A stretch of DNA of 64,000 bases, from positions 15,767,501 to 15,831,500 of the forward strand of contig NC_086259.1 of the NCBI RefSeq assembly GCF_021018805.1. Reading direction: 5' to 3'. Shown here in pieces: positions 12,791 through 26,252 of this stretch (positions are counted from its first letter, which is position 1; each line of letters starts with the position of its first letter). Source of the DNA: Prinia subflava (lineage: Eukaryota; Chordata; Aves; Passeriformes; Cisticolidae). The notes under the pieces are model-generated. The model did no database searches and had not been told where the DNA came from. It saw only the letters and a list, made by a program, of their open reading frames with translations. The position numbers and the translations under genes were made by a program.

Positions 12791-15700
12791 AGTATACCAA
12801 GGGTTTTTTTAATACACATTGCCACATGCTCAATATCACCTATAGGCCTGACTAAGAATAACTTTTATGAATTTTATTATGATTTCTAGTGAATGGGTCT
12901 GAAGAGGTGCAAAGTCATTAGAGGGAGGGAGAAGAAAATGCAACCTAAATTATTCATTAAGGTGCTGATTTTTGCTTTCATTTAAATTTATTTTCTGTCA
13001 AAGGGTCTGTTCATTTTTTTCATGTACATTGTATTTCTTCAACACAAGATTCAGATATATTTCCCCAGCATTCTATCATTAACAGTCTTATTTTAATGCA
13101 CTGATTTACCTAAGAGTACTAACAAAGTAGTGCAAATATAAAACAGGGAAAAATTATTAAGATTTGCTTAAGTTTTCTATAGAAATAATGAAAGACATCA
13201 TTATTAGAGAAACGCCTTTGCAAAGGATGCAAATATTCTTCTCTTGCCTTTACAAAACTGATCCCTGTCTCTTTGCAAGGATGACAAGAGCTTCACAAGG
13301 AGGGTTTTCCCAGCACAGGCAGAAATCCATGTAGAGACTTCTGGCTAGACATGAAAGAGCACCAGCCTGTCCTTTAAAATCAGTTTGCAATGGACAATAA
13401 GAGCACTTGTACAAGGCACATCAGCTCCTCCACAAACAGCCCCATCTAAGACAGGGTGTGGAGACAGACCCGGTTTGTGCACTCTCCTCCCAGGGGGTGG
13501 TGGTGTAGATGTGCTCAATCCATCGGTATTTCTCCTATTAAATTTGTCTTACACTGCTAAGCCTTTTACAGAGTGGCAAACAAGACTTTGAGGTGTTTGC
13601 CTGTAGCTGCAGCAACACTGGAGAAGGACAAACTGCTTTCAAATCAACTTTGAAATCCAAGAGCTGCTTCACTCCTACTCAGATATGAAACCAGCCATAA
13701 CATCATTCAAAGGGCTGTAATTTAATCTAAAAAAAAAAAGGGGGACTTGTCTCCAAGTTAAACATTCTCACTCCATGTTTACATCATACAGAATTTGGTG
13801 CAGGAAGTTCATTTGAAAACATGTATTTATTCCCATCTGTTTCTGCTGCTCCTGTTAATATATATGCTTGCCATGAAAAGTACTTTAAAACTCAATAAAC
13901 CATCATACTAAAACAGGATAAAATGTTTTTATAGTAACAATATCTCTCACTACTATGGGACCTTTCATGCTGAAGTACCCTAAAGCTCTTTATAAAAGAA
14001 GCAAACTGATATTCACATGCTCCATCTACAGAGATCATTTCACCCACACTGAATGCTGGGGACATGCAATAGCTTTTTTCACAGCTGGCAGCACCTTAAG
14101 GTAGCTGCCAAAACAAATCACAGGTTACACAGGTACAAAATAAGAGTGTTTCTGTTAGTGGAAAACATTCACTTCTCCATTGAATAAAGATGGTCATTCT
14201 TTTAAGCAGTTTATAGAGCTTAAATTATATAATTGCAATCATTTGGCTCCATATAAATTCTTGAGCTACATCTCTTTATTCCAAAAATAGACAACCCTTC
14301 CTGTTGGACAAACATCAATGTGCAGTCATGGAAAAGGACACCAAAGGTGGTGGATGAAACCCTGGTGTGCCTCATATGCAGTCAGATACCCAAACTGTGG
14401 TGCCTCCAGGACTGTCTAAACCCCACAAATGCTCTGTGACTTCTTTTTTGCCCTGGTAAACAAGAAGTGAAGACCCCTCAGAGCTGCTGAAGCCAAAATT
14501 AAGGTGTTTTGTTTTAATGCTGTGTCCCTGTGGAGTGTCCCATCTCCCTACCAAGCTGCCTGCACTGCTCTCAGTCTGCTCCCCCTCCTGTCAAGCCTCC
14601 TCCTTATTAATGGATTTTTGTGAGTGTTCCCTGACAGGGACACAGTCCCAATAAACCACCAATAAATGGGATAGGGTGCTGGAAGCACAGCAGGGCTGTG
14701 CCATGAGGGAACATTCATGACCATGAGCCCCCACACTCCTCCCTGCTGCCAGAGACCCCAGCCCTCTGCACCTTCCCCACTTTATTCCAAGACAGAGGCA
14801 CACAGAGAGGCAAACAGCCTGGAGGGTGGTGGAGCAGCTTGTCCCAGCCCTGCACACTCCTGCCAGGCCAGCAAAGCACAGAGTGGAGCCTGAATCAGAG
14901 CATTTTCCCAACGTGTGATCTGCCCTTCCAGGAGCACTGGTGCTAAACAACTTTGTGGTGCCTCACGGTGAGAATGAAGGGCACAATGGCTCTCTGCTAA
15001 TCTGTGGTGTGATGATCTCCTGGTTCAACAGCTGATCAAATGCTCTGGGAATGGGGTTTCAAAGCTTTTCATAGCTGCCTTTGTGTGTTTGGGGGTTTAT
15101 CTCATGTTTTGTTGCTTTTCAGTGCAATGCTGATAAGGGAGGGAGACATTTCTGAACTGGATTTCTTCCCAAGGGTTATGAGCAGGCAGGATCTGTCCCA
15201 CATTTGGACTATTTCCTTGTGCAAGGATGAGGGGCACATTTACAGGAGTGTCAGGCAGTTGAAGTTCTCTCAGCTCAGAAACCCCAAAAACGCCCTCATA
15301 AAACTCACAGTTGTCTTATCATTTTTTTCCCCTGAGAATGCAGGACTTCTCTTGATCTTTTGGCTGCAATGGGAAAAGGAAATAAGGTTCCTCAAAGAAG
15401 ACCAGAAATCCCAGCATAAACTGGGATCCAGGTATGTGACTCCCAATCACCCACCATTATTCCTGAGATTAACAATACCTCATGATGGCATTTACAGCAA
15501 ACAAAAAAGAAGGGTTGCATGGAGTACCTGCCTACCAGGGGGTGTCTCCCTTTAAAAGAGCTCATCATCTCTCAGTCCTGTTTCTCTCCTGTCCCTGTTC
15601 TGCAGGGAGCAGCCCTGGCTGAGGTCCTGGGCACCACCAGCTGCACGCAGTGTTTACAGCAGCCCTGACCTGGCATGCCCTGCTTCTCACTGCTCCACGA

Positions 15701-15890
15701 AATCCCCAAGAGAAACACGACCACTGCACTGTGCAGCAGAGGTGGCTCATTCTCATTTAATGATGTGGCTTCTTTTAAATATAGAAGTATCAATGGAGAC
15801 AAAAAAAAAAAAAAAGGTCCCAGAGAGAGAATTTCTGCTTGCTTTGTTGTTCTCGTGAAAGACAGCGCTGTGATATCATGGCATTGACTG
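12791..15890. other. Non-coding unique DNA
   Basis: Mostly AT-rich unique sequence. A more GC-rich part at about 14540-14950 carries two overlapping minus-strand open frames of no recognised family. An A-tract is at 15800-15815. An old repeat tail is listed separately at 13965-14060. Confidence 0.6.
13965..14060 (+). repeat. Possible old SINE/LINE 3' fragment
   Basis: The phrase 'gacctttcatgctgaagta' followed by 'ccctaaagctctttataaa' resembles the common ancient vertebrate repeat pattern of 'cctttcatcc...ggatc' followed by 'caaagcgctttacaaa'. The match is by eye, with many mismatches, and the family is not asserted. Confidence 0.3.
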
Positions 15891-16170
15891 CCAAGACAAC
15901 TGCTGGATTGACTAGTAAATATGTATTTTAGTGGAGCTCAGCAGAACAATATCCCCTGCAATGTAAGTCATTCCATTAGGAAGACAGAGGTACTCGAGAA
16001 TGTTATATCATCTTTATTCCTTCTGGAAGGGCTTCACTACCATTACTATAAAAAAAGCGCTTCAGAGATTGTAAATACATTTAAGTAACTCTGACAAAAC
16101 AATAGGATCTGACTAAAATGTGGGGTGTTTATCTCATCTGTCAGTCTGATATGGGATAAAAGCCACAGCA
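15890..16170. promoter_or_regulatory. Candidate conserved non-coding element
   Basis: A complex AT-rich block free of simple repeats, with rare CpG-containing words ('ctcgag' near 15993 and 'aaaaagcgcttc' near 16055) inside low-CpG surroundings. Retention of CpG in an AT-rich setting often goes with constraint. No frame or RNA gene is apparent. Confidence 0.25.
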
Positions 16171-17579
16171 GCTATGACAGGCTCAAAAGCACCTCTCCCT
16201 GATAGTTTTTTCCCTCTGCTACAATGGTTTTTCTACTTACAGGGTATGCTGCACCATTCAAACTATATTTATTCTTCTTTTTAAATAGTGAAAAGTTAAT
16301 TACAGCAGCTGATTCTGCCTCTCTCATTAATCCAGCATGTCTGAAGTATTGCTGAACCCAAATGGTCAGAGTATGAACCAGGCCTCATATCTCTCTCCCA
16401 CAAAAAAACAAACAAAAACAAGACAGATTACAATATTGTGAGATGTTTTAAAATTAAATCATAATTATAAAAAATACCCCAACCCCTTCCCACCAAAATA
16501 ACCCTAAAACAAACCAACACCAACAAAAGTTGTCTTTTTATTTGCCTGTTTATATGTTACTGGCACTGGGAGCAGAGGTGTGCAGGCAGCATGGAGATAC
16601 ACATGTAAATAAATACATTTTACATCACCCTCATTTCAGGACTTAAGTGAGTTTAGCTATGATGTTTTATTAAGAGAATATCAATAGGAATTTAAATCAA
16701 TTTAATCTTAGCTAAAAATGAAGCTTTTTCACCGCAGTGAGAGACAAATGGTTTCTCCTTGCTCTGATCCCTTCACCTGCTGTGGAAGTGCAGATTTTCT
16801 TTAGGATGGAGTGCACACTGATACCACAAATGCATTTAAGAACTGTGTAAAAGACTGGTATAAATTCAGGTTTCTCAAGAAAATAATACTAAAATGGAAA
16901 GGAAGACACTCAAACTTTGTCTTTCCTTCAAGGACCTGTTTTGGTGGGGTCCCATTCCACACAATTCACGCAATACCCAGGTCCCAGAAGTAATCAGAGC
17001 ATTCCCATTCAGGCCTTTAAGCTTTGCTGAGTCCACGTTTGTGCTATGAGTACCATGGCAGTGGCAAAAGTCTGAGGGTTTTGTTAATGGTGACCTGTCA
17101 CAGAACAATCCCAGCTTTCTCCCCTGTGTGGGGCAGGGTCAGAGAGCTCCTCACAGCAGCTGGAGGAGCTCTCCTTGTCACCTACAGCCCATGGTGCCTG
17201 CACTGTGTTACCTACCAGATGTGATGAAACAAGCAGGCCTCAACATCTGCCTATGCCACCAGCATTTGTGGCATTTCTAGTGGTCAGGACACTTATTTTT
17301 TCTCACCTTCTCTGAGTAGTAAATACTGAAAATATTTGGCCAGTATTTTAATACATGTAACAGAAAAAGTCATCCCTTTTTTCTCTTAGGGAAATAAGTG
17401 CAGCCACACCTTCATCCTTTTTTTATGTCCAATCCAAGCTTAGAGATTTCAATCAACCTTATAAAAGACTGAAAAGATATTATTTTAAATCCCTTGAACA
17501 TTATTAACAGCCAGTTAGTTAATTTATCTATATGGGAATGTCTAAGGATTCATCAGGAGTAATACATCCCACATTTCTG
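16171..17579. other. Non-coding unique DNA
   Basis: Unique AT-rich sequence with an A/C-rich part near 16400-16530. No gene, RNA or recognisable transposon was seen. Confidence 0.65.
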
Positions 17580-17830
17580 ATTAGTGGAAAGGAGAAATAC
17601 TGTACCAATCACCCAGTTAATTCACTGAGGTGCTTTATTATTCGTGCAGATATTTGGTATCGAGATGTCATATTCCCATAATGAACACAATAAAGGATGA
17701 ATGACTGGTAAAGCTTTCAGCTCGCACCACCTATAAAACCTAAGTGTTCACAAGGTGTTATATACAGATTAATTTATAGATTTTTATTAACATGCTGCGT
17801 GCTCTCTTTGTGTGGTACAACTTCTCAGCT
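17580..17830. promoter_or_regulatory. Candidate conserved non-coding element
   Basis: The segment holds several AT-rich motifs within complex sequence, including 'cataatgaacacaataaag' near 17677-17695 and 'cagattaatttatagattt' near 17765-17783. Isolated CpGs are retained in 'attcgtgc', 'tatcgagatg' and 'agctcgcacc'. This is suggestive of a constrained enhancer, but nothing in the window alone proves it. Confidence 0.25.
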
Positions 17831-18715
17831 GTGGAAGATAACTTGGGCCACGTAACATCTGAGAGATGTGGGGTGGGTGGCTCCCAAATGGGAACCCCAT
17901 GTGGGGCAGGCTCATGAAAATGAACAACAGAGGCTCTGCAGGTGTGGATTACACAAAATAAAGCAAGCAGCCCTCTTGTTAATAGAGACCTGCCAGCTTG
18001 GCTTGGGATCTGGAGTTAACATATCCTTGAGGGCTGCAGACAGACACCCACAGTCAGGCTGCTTTTGGTTTAGAGCAAAGCCTGGGTTTGGAGCTAAAAA
18101 AGCAAATTGTGGTCTTAATCACAATCTTTCTTTTAAGGGGGGAAAAAAATGAGTAGTTTTATACTGGTCATGAAATTAATCCAACCTAACATCAGAACAA
18201 ATAACTGACAGAGATTTTTTTGGTAATAATAGATGCTAAAACATGAGTCCAAACAAAGGGAACATACCTACAGAAGGACTGCTCTGGAGTGTAATGTGTA
18301 TCACCAACCATTACACGTGTCTGTTCCAAGAGCAGAATTACAAAAGGCCGAATTTTCTTAAAAGCATGTTAAAATATTAATAGATATCTGAAACAGTTTT
18401 ATTGCATGGGCTGTCAGTCTCATGAACGATTGCATCACACAGGGATGGAGGGTAGGAGAAACCACCCAGACACTGGTGACCTCCTGCACTGAGCAGCATC
18501 ACGAAGATCTAATGGCAGACAGTGAGACTGAGCATCAGCTGGCAGCAAAACACGAGTGGGAGTGAAGGGGTTTCACTGGGAGTGCTGGCAATAAACTTGA
18601 TGACATCAAACATGCTAATTGTGTAAGTCTAAGGAGGATGTAGGTGCAGTCCTACACATTTGTAGACTCCAAACAACAGCACAGTGGAGTCACAGCAGGG
18701 GCAAAAAGATCTGTT

Positions 18716-18719
<4 letters not shown>
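17831..18719. other. Non-coding unique DNA
   Basis: Nothing recognisable is present beyond short chance open frames. Confidence 0.65.

Positions 18720-18749
<30 letters not shown>
18720..18749 (-). repeat. Poly(T) tract of 30 bases
   Basis: Thirty uninterrupted T residues. This could be a mononucleotide microsatellite or the reversed A-tail of a minus-strand retro-insertion. No body of such an insertion is recognisable to the right, and I see no flanking duplication. Confidence 0.9.
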
Positions 18750-18750
<1 letters not shown>

Positions 18751-19002
18751 GTCATAATTGTCATGAAATGTCTTTATCCCTTATAAAGTCAAGCCACACT
18801 GAAGTTAGCTCAGAAGTCAGTCTCTTTCTCGAAATTACCCTTCTCCCCCTGCTCACCCTCACCATGTTGTTTTTGTGTGGTTACTTGTGAGTGCTAAGGC
18901 TGCTTTCATTAATTTTTAACTTGAATCAGTAAAGCCTCAAAGTATCTATTTGGGGGAGAGGAGATGCAACATATTACAGTTGGGAGGAGTAAAATGCGGT
19001 AG

Positions 19003-19080
19003 CGGGTTTGATCCTGTGCCCGTGAGTTCCATTCAAAGGTTAGTCAATGACAACAGGGATGGGAATATAGGAACATTTTG
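19003..19080 (+). repeat. Old amniote repeat remnant
   Basis: The phrase 'gggtttgatcctgtgcccgt' followed by 'gagttccattcaaagg' resembles the ancient amniote repeat pattern 'tttgatcctgcacccattgaagtcaatgg'. The copy is diverged, and the call is by eye only. Confidence 0.35.
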
Positions 19081-20880
19081 GGTGGACTTGGGCAAATCTA
19101 GCTACAGACTTGATCCCAAGTCCACTCACATATATTAATTAAGTTCTGATTAAATATAAAAATGCTCTATATCCTGATTTTGTTACACTTGAACAGTTTT
19201 ACTCTTGTATTTAAGAGAGCCAGCCTCTCAAACTGCACACACCCTGAGGAGACAGTCAAAGAAATTTCAATCAGTTTTTGAAACAGTTCTGCAAACTGAG
19301 TTGGAAATGCTGCTGGCATGACTATGGATTTACATTCCACCTGAAAGTATTCTGGAAAAATATCTGAGTTGAGGCTGGAGTCCTGAGGTACCTTGCACTC
19401 TCAGCCAGCCCTTGTGACTAAGACAGAGAACCAAATTTAAGTACTGTTCAAAAGGAAATATCCTATTATGCCTTCATTTTCTGCATTGCAGAAAAGCAAA
19501 TGGATCTGCCACCTCACCTTGGTTTTGCAGAGGATTGTCTGCAGACAAATGGCAGTGCCAGAGGAACAGCAGTAACCTTCCCCTGGCACTGCTCACCAAA
19601 AACCTCTCAGCCAAAAATGTCTCACCCAAACGAGCCAAGTTTAGACAGGAGTGTTTTAAAGCAGAGAAAACTAGTCCTGCATTGTTTATGCACTGCTTCT
19701 TTCCTCTGTTGGGTGAAGTCATTCCAAGTCTGGGTACATATAAGAACAAATAACCTGTGCAGGCTTTCCAGCACTCATCTGCTTGAAGACAGTGATAAAA
19801 CAATTCCAAGAGAAAAGCACAGGGCTCAGAGGTACGAGACAGAGCTGATTTTGAAAGCATATGGCAAGGTAGCAGGGAGCTCTCACACTGCGCCTGCCTA
19901 GGGAAAGGTTTGGGATTATGAATACCCAGCTGTAAGAATACCTTGAGCAGGAACTCATGTTGGATTAGACACCAGTTATAAGACACACAGCAACCATTCC
20001 GCTCCTTCCTGAATTTGCTGTCACAACAGCTTACAGCTGTAGAGACTGAAGAAGGCTGAGGAACCTGCCCAGGGCACAGCTGAGATGCTCTGGTGATGAA
20101 CACCCTGCCAAGACTGATGCTCTCCCAATGGAGGCGTCTCTGTGCTGACCCCTTCTAATTTTGGGGGGCATGGTGATGGATAACTCAAGAGCACAAGTGA
20201 AGAGTGTGCCTCAAGCTGCAGTATTTGTGTCATTTCCCTTGTGTTCCTCTCCCCAGCAGGAGTAGGTCTCAACTTACTTTTTAAAATAATTAATATTTTT
20301 GTGTGAAAACACTTCATCTCAGCAATTGCACTGTAGCTGTTATTTTGTTTGTAGACTAATAATAATAATAGTAATAAAAATCAGTTCTAGTACTCCCTGG
20401 TGACACTTTAACCAATTCCAGTACTGTATGTGCTAAAAGGAGTCATTTGCTTTGGGCTGTGGCTCTGTTTCCAAGTTCAATAAGTGAGAGCTGCCCTGTG
20501 ACTTCGTGTTGGATGGGCTGGGACACTGAAGCTGTCAGCAGTAAAACCTCTGTGGTCTCCCTGGGTATGGGACACCCTGGAAAATAGGGAAGCTTCTAAA
20601 ATCATTACATTCCACAGGCAGTCTGCAGCTAATTCCCAGCACTGGCATGTTGGGCAAGTCAAAATTTCAAGAGGATTGCACAGGAGAGAGAGAGCAGGGT
20701 CAGCAATGTCCCAGTCTGCCTGGGAGGGGAGAGTGAGGTAGGGACCCCACACTCGAGTGCCAATCCAGGCACTTGATGACCCACCCAAGAGGCTCCAAGA
20801 CACTTTATGAACAAAGAGCATGGAAAAAAATATTCATATTTTCTCCAAGTGTGAAGTGAAAATTCATTTTTAGTGGCTGA
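19081..20880. other. Non-coding unique DNA
   Basis: Unique sequence. The region 19474-20103 has a 209-codon minus-strand open frame overlapping a 133-codon plus-strand frame, and neither resembles a known family. A (TAA)n run is at 20357-20380. Confidence 0.6.
20357..20380. repeat. (TAA)n microsatellite
   Basis: Short TAA trinucleotide run with one TAG interruption. A nearly identical interrupted run occurs at 39262-39287. Confidence 0.85.
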
Positions 20881-21130
20881 AAGAGATTGGAAGATGAAAA
20901 ATGCCCTAAGAACATCAATCTGTTCATCGCTCTCTTCACTGCCGTGCCCGCAGGTGGCAAGGGGAAGCAGGAGAGATCCGTGTACCTTTGTGCTATGAGC
21001 AGGTTATGGATGAGCCACGTGATTTCCTATTTTATCCATCCTTATTGGGCTCATGTTTCCTGTAAAGGGTTTTGACTAATTGTGGTTTTGACAAGAACGG
21101 CATCATGTGCCTCTTTGTGAGCGAACAAGC
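20880..21130. promoter_or_regulatory. Candidate regulatory block with CTCF-like site and E-box
   Basis: At 20945-20963 the plus strand reads 'gcccgcaggtggcaaggg', which fits the CTCF core CCASYAGRKGGC with one mismatch in the third position. A palindromic E-box CACGTG lies at 21016-21021, within 'gccacgtgattt'. The surrounding sequence is complex and repeat-free. CTCF binding would make this a boundary or loop anchor. That is an inference from motif shape, and chromatin data would be needed to support it. Confidence 0.4.
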
Positions 21131-24100
21131 TCAGGTCAGTAAGCCAGACGGTCAGTCTGGAAAACGGATCCATACTCCTAATCCCTAAGGCTGATATAAA
21201 GAACAGATAAGTGTGTTTGTGATGTGGAGGTTACCCTGAGTAAATATTGTTTGAGAGAACAGAACTGTCTCAAGAACTCTTGAGATAGAAAAACTGGAAA
21301 CAAGATGTCCTAGTAACAAGGGGTTTTAAGAAGTGGATCACCTGATTTTTTTTTCCTTCTTCTTGTATACTTTCAGACTTGAAAGCAGCTATTTCACCTT
21401 TCAATTTCTGCTCAGATTTATGGCCTTTGAGTTCCAAGTGGGATTTTTTTCTTTATTTACTCTTCTGACCATTTCTCCACAGAAAGCTGGAACTGAATAA
21501 GTTTCTAGCAGGAACCACAAAAAGATTTGATTATCTGATGCTTTACTTGCCCAGCCTGTGAAAAGCCTCCAACCAAAGCAGAAGAGCCTCCTGCCTTAGA
21601 AGAAATATCTTTCCAGTTCAGCTTGTTATTCAAGCACAGAGTGGATAAGCTGTGTTTGAACCTGGAAACACCTGAGCCTGAGCTAAGCTTAGGAAGTTGC
21701 AAAGAGCTTGCATCTCACTAGTGTAACTCATTTTTGGCTCAGATATTTTCCAGTTAAGGCATCAAATATCATATGACAACATATAATCTATCTTTCAGGC
21801 ATCTTCAGCAGCAGCACTCGCTCGTTCCTCTGCTTCCTCTGGTCATTTTAGACTTTAAGTACATCTTTCATCAAAGCACTTAATGGCAGAGAGATTTTCC
21901 AATAACTCACAACATGCAAACTCAAGGCTCTTGTTCAAACAACTGCAGGCAGTTACAGCAGCCCTGTGATCATTCTGCAGCTATTAAACTTTAGGCCTGA
22001 TTAGCAGCAGAGGTATTTTGTCTCTGTTTTTATTTTCCTCATTTTCCCCTCCGAATAAAACAAACATCCTGCTCAGCCACTCAGCTTCATTATTAATATT
22101 GATCAGCTATAGGAAAGATTTGTTTTATTAATTTAAGTGCAGCTGGTCCTTCTTGCTCCCACCCACCAGTCTGGGGTGTTGTAAAAGCTCTCCACAGCAC
22201 ACATCTCACCCTAGCAAGAGCCCCAGAAAATCTGTACTGTTGTTTTCATGGGAAAAAACCCAGCTCTCATATGAAAAAGATGCTAAGGAATTATGTAAGA
22301 GGAAAACAAAGAGTCCACAGTGAGCTGTTTTGCAGCCAGCTTTGGTAATTTTGCTGTTCATAGCTACAGCAGTTCTGCCACTTTAATTCTTCCTCATAAC
22401 AAATCAAACAGACCTAGAGAAAAGTCCACCAGACTGAGTCAGCAAACCAGATTTCTTGAGGGATCCATCTCTGCAACTAATTGAGCTCCCTAACTAACCC
22501 AAAGGGTCAGGCGGATCCACATTTCAGCACGGCTTTGGAGATAGCCACAGGTGCTGCCCCCAGGTTGGGGCACCTGGATGCTGCTCTGGGAAGTGCTGGA
22601 AGTGCAAACCACAGGGAAAATTAGTTGAAAGTAGTTGACAAAATAAAAGAAGAAAATAAATTGCACAGATCACATCCAAAGCACACAGGGTGTTACAGAC
22701 CTATTTGTACATGACTTGGGGGTGCAGAGTCACAAAAGCCTGTGCAGGACTCAGTCCCCCCTGACAGTTCAGAGGAGCCCTACAGAGGATCAGTCTTTGC
22801 CCTTGGAAACTTAAATATTCATTTCAGAAACACAAATTTGGCTTGGATGCCTACAAACACCCAGCTCTGGCTTTGCAGGTGCTGCTCAGCCCCTCCTGCC
22901 TCTGCCACCCATCACACTCCCTGCAGTCACGGTGTCACTTGCCATCAGACAGCTTCTCTAGAGGATCAGTGATGTAAACCCCAAACCTTCCCTTTATTTT
23001 GACAGTTTGAATCCAAGAATTGCAGACACTCAGTGTTTGTTTCTAGGTAACTCAAGTTTAATTACTAAATGAGTCTTCAGCCTGCAGATTTGGTTCTCAT
23101 GCAGAACACCACCTCCCTACAGCTGTTTTAACTTTTTTTTTGTGAGGCAACAACTAACTGCAGATGTATAATTTATTAATAAGTGCTTTTCTTACCAGGG
23201 AGAGGTAATCCAGGTAATCAAGGCTCTCCCATGGAAGAGCTCAAAAAGAGGCACTTCCAAGCCCCATTTATGTAAAGCATCACACAATATTATTTTATAC
23301 TTCCAGTTTTGGAAGGCTGTGTACGTTTTCCCATTAGACTAACAAATTACAGCAATTGTGGTCAGCAGTGTGGAGGTTTCTCTGCAGAGCATTTGCCCCC
23401 TGGGAGGAAGGAAATCAGAGGGGTGTTAAAGCAATATTGTGCCTTCCACTCTGAGCATGGAGTGGCCTGATAATGGTTAGCTAAGGCAAGCTGTAAAACT
23501 GCCATTACTGCCACCACTGGATCTTACTGTGTCTCAGTAACCCTCCTGCAATGGGACACAAAAAAAAGAAAATCAGAACAGCAAAAAAGAATTAAGCTAA
23601 TAGATAGGGGGTATTTAACAACCTGAACTTGCTGTTCCTATGGATGTTTTTAGAAATACGTTGCTTTGACATTAAATTCAGATGCTGTTGAATCCAGTCA
23701 GGAGGAAACATTTCCCCAGGGTCTTCCCCACTGAGGTCCCAAGCAGATCCCAACCCTTCTGAAGAGGCTGTGGGGCCTCTTGTACTTTGATTTTTGTCTG
23801 GATTATAGTGCAAGAGACAAAAAAGGATCAAGGGGCTGCTCTTGATTTTCCCAGGAATCACTAAGAGCAAGTAGCCAGAAGCAGATGAGAATGCCTGTTC
23901 TGACAAGACTGCTGGTTCCCTTCTCCAGATTCATGGTGCAGGTTGAATAGCTTAGATATTAGAATACCACCCAAAATATTTTGTGTTGGTCCTAAGGTTC
24001 AGTATGGAGCCCCTCATGTGTTTTGCAATACAGGGCCTTTGTTTTTACACCTTTCTGTCACAAAACAGAAAAGCCTGGAATTCCCTACTGGACAGCACAG

Positions 24101-26252
24101 AGATAAATGCACATGATACACAACATTTGCTCAGTGTTATGTATGGGACACAGCCTACAACACACACATATTGTACACGAACACAGAATTGGTTATAGCA
24201 GGTACCTGAATGTCTCAAGGACAGCAGCTGGAGAGCATCTGTCTAAGCACTAAACAGGTTCAATTCCAAAGTGCTGCAGGTCTCAGGTGTATGCAGATGT
24301 GTGGCTTCTCTTCTGCTGGATCTCATTGCAAAGGCAACGTTACAGAACAGGTGTGAATCAATAATGTTATTGAATTGCCTCAAGTATTAGAAAATGAGAG
24401 CATGCAGAATGACAGAAGCAAACGGGACATTTTCATTACATGCCTCACTACGTGTTCCCTTGTTGAGCTATAAATTAAACTTCGTAAACTTTTGTGTTGG
24501 GATTTGGTGTTTTGTTTTTAAGTACACTGAATATGTAAAAAAAGTGCCTGCAGCAGTGAACCTTTGCAGCCTCACATGTAAATGAGAGAACATGTTTTGA
24601 ACATGTAAATTATCCAGCTATAATCCATATTTATCAGAGCTGTGCCAGGATTTTACATGAAATATGCATTATGAGTTCTTGTGAACACTTGCCCTTTAAA
24701 ACATATCAAAGCATCATTTAACCACAGAAAGTTTCTTTTGAACAAAAAAATGTACTAAAATATACTTAACAGACTACACCAAAATATACTGGCATATACT
24801 CCATAACATATGCACAACACAGGCAAACACATTCAACATATCCCACAAACACACAGAAAATGTCTTGCACACTGACTATTCCATGTCAAAAATGTTGACA
24901 GGACAAGCTTACTCACAAGAATAACTTATAATGAAACTCACAAAGGAGAGGCTGCCTTTGGATAATGTGGATAACTTTAGGAGTCTAATAAGCCAGGAAA
25001 GGTCAGAAGCTACAAACTTTGTTAGTCTGGGTGCTGCATGCACACAGTGCAACCTCCCCTGGACCACTGCCTGCAGCCAAGACAGGTAAAGAAAAGACAT
25101 CTCCTGTTGTATTCCCTGAGTCCCTGGTCCCAGGAATTCAAACAACAACCCCAGTCTAACCCAAGGTACCTGAGATGCAGCCAGGAGCTAAACACAGCTT
25201 TGCTGAACCCAGTCCAGCAGTGACTGAGCTAAACACAGACTCAGGTTCTGCTGCTGCTCTCAAAGCCCTTGCACAGACATCAGGAAAATCATGACTTTAC
25301 CCATCACCTACAGGTGGTGCCAGCTCTAAAAAAGCAAATCTAGGCTCTTCCTCTCGTTTCAGTGCCACCCAGCAGATATACTGGCCGGGCAGGGGGGATT
25401 CCCTCAGCCTGCTGACAGCAGAAGTGCTTTGCAAATCTGCCTGCTGCTTCATGAAATTTGCATTATATCCACATTTATTATTTGGCCCCATTTTGGCATC
25501 TCTAAAATTCTGAAGTTAAAGATTGCTTTTCATTACGCAGTGCTCACAACGTGAAATGCCATTCCTTACCTTACAGCCTTTTTAACATGATCGGCTCGAT
25601 CTGTTCTTTCTTTTTAAATCTGAACATAATGAAAAGCAGTATTTTAAAGAATGTGTCCAAACAGTGTGGTAAAATTGCCAAAGTCACAATATTTTAATGG
25701 ACTGGGAATCTGAATGTCTGTACTTGAAAGCCTGGTTTATTTTGACAATATTGCTTTTCCTCCATAGTTACCTCTGACCTCCAGTATTACTCTCAGTGGA
25801 TTATTTTTTCACTGAGGGAGATGCTTAAGCATGGACCAGAGTAGATAAGTGATATGGTCAAATTGCTACTGGCAAACCCTGGAATTACTGACCACTTTAA
25901 TAGCTCCTGCTGACCTTCAGATGAAACTTCACCTTTGGTTATTAACATGCCTCTCCACTTTTATGATTTTTTTGGAACATAATTTGTCACAGTTTTTATC
26001 TGCACATAGCAAGCGTTAGGCTTTTAAAAAATGTGAGTTATCTTTTTACAACTGCTAACAATTACACATCGCAGAACAGACCAGCCCAAAAACCAATTAT
26101 GAAAAGACCTGCATGGGAAATGTGTTCCCTCTTGAAGTTTGAATTACAGATTTCTGAACTAGAACCATGCCCCAGCCCACATGCAGGAGCTGGAAACGAG
26201 GAACCTTGAAATGGCTTGTAAGATGGGCAAGATACAATAAAAAATTAATTGC
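21131..26252. other. Non-coding unique DNA
   Basis: About 5 kb of AT-leaning unique sequence with no supportable gene. An AT-rich block at 24740-24860 is full of 'atatact'/'acaca' words and looks like a degraded simple sequence. No interspersed repeat was recognised before the LTR that begins near 26253. Confidence 0.65.

Noticed and set aside
19474..20103. 209-codon minus-strand frame
   Set aside because: Cysteine- and leucine-rich but without any recognised domain. Overlapping frames occur on the plus strand, and no promoter or splice context is visible.
24240..24300. tRNA-like B-box word GGTTCAATTCC near 24258
   Set aside because: There is no A box at the right distance and no cloverleaf can be drawn. 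It is probably coincidental.
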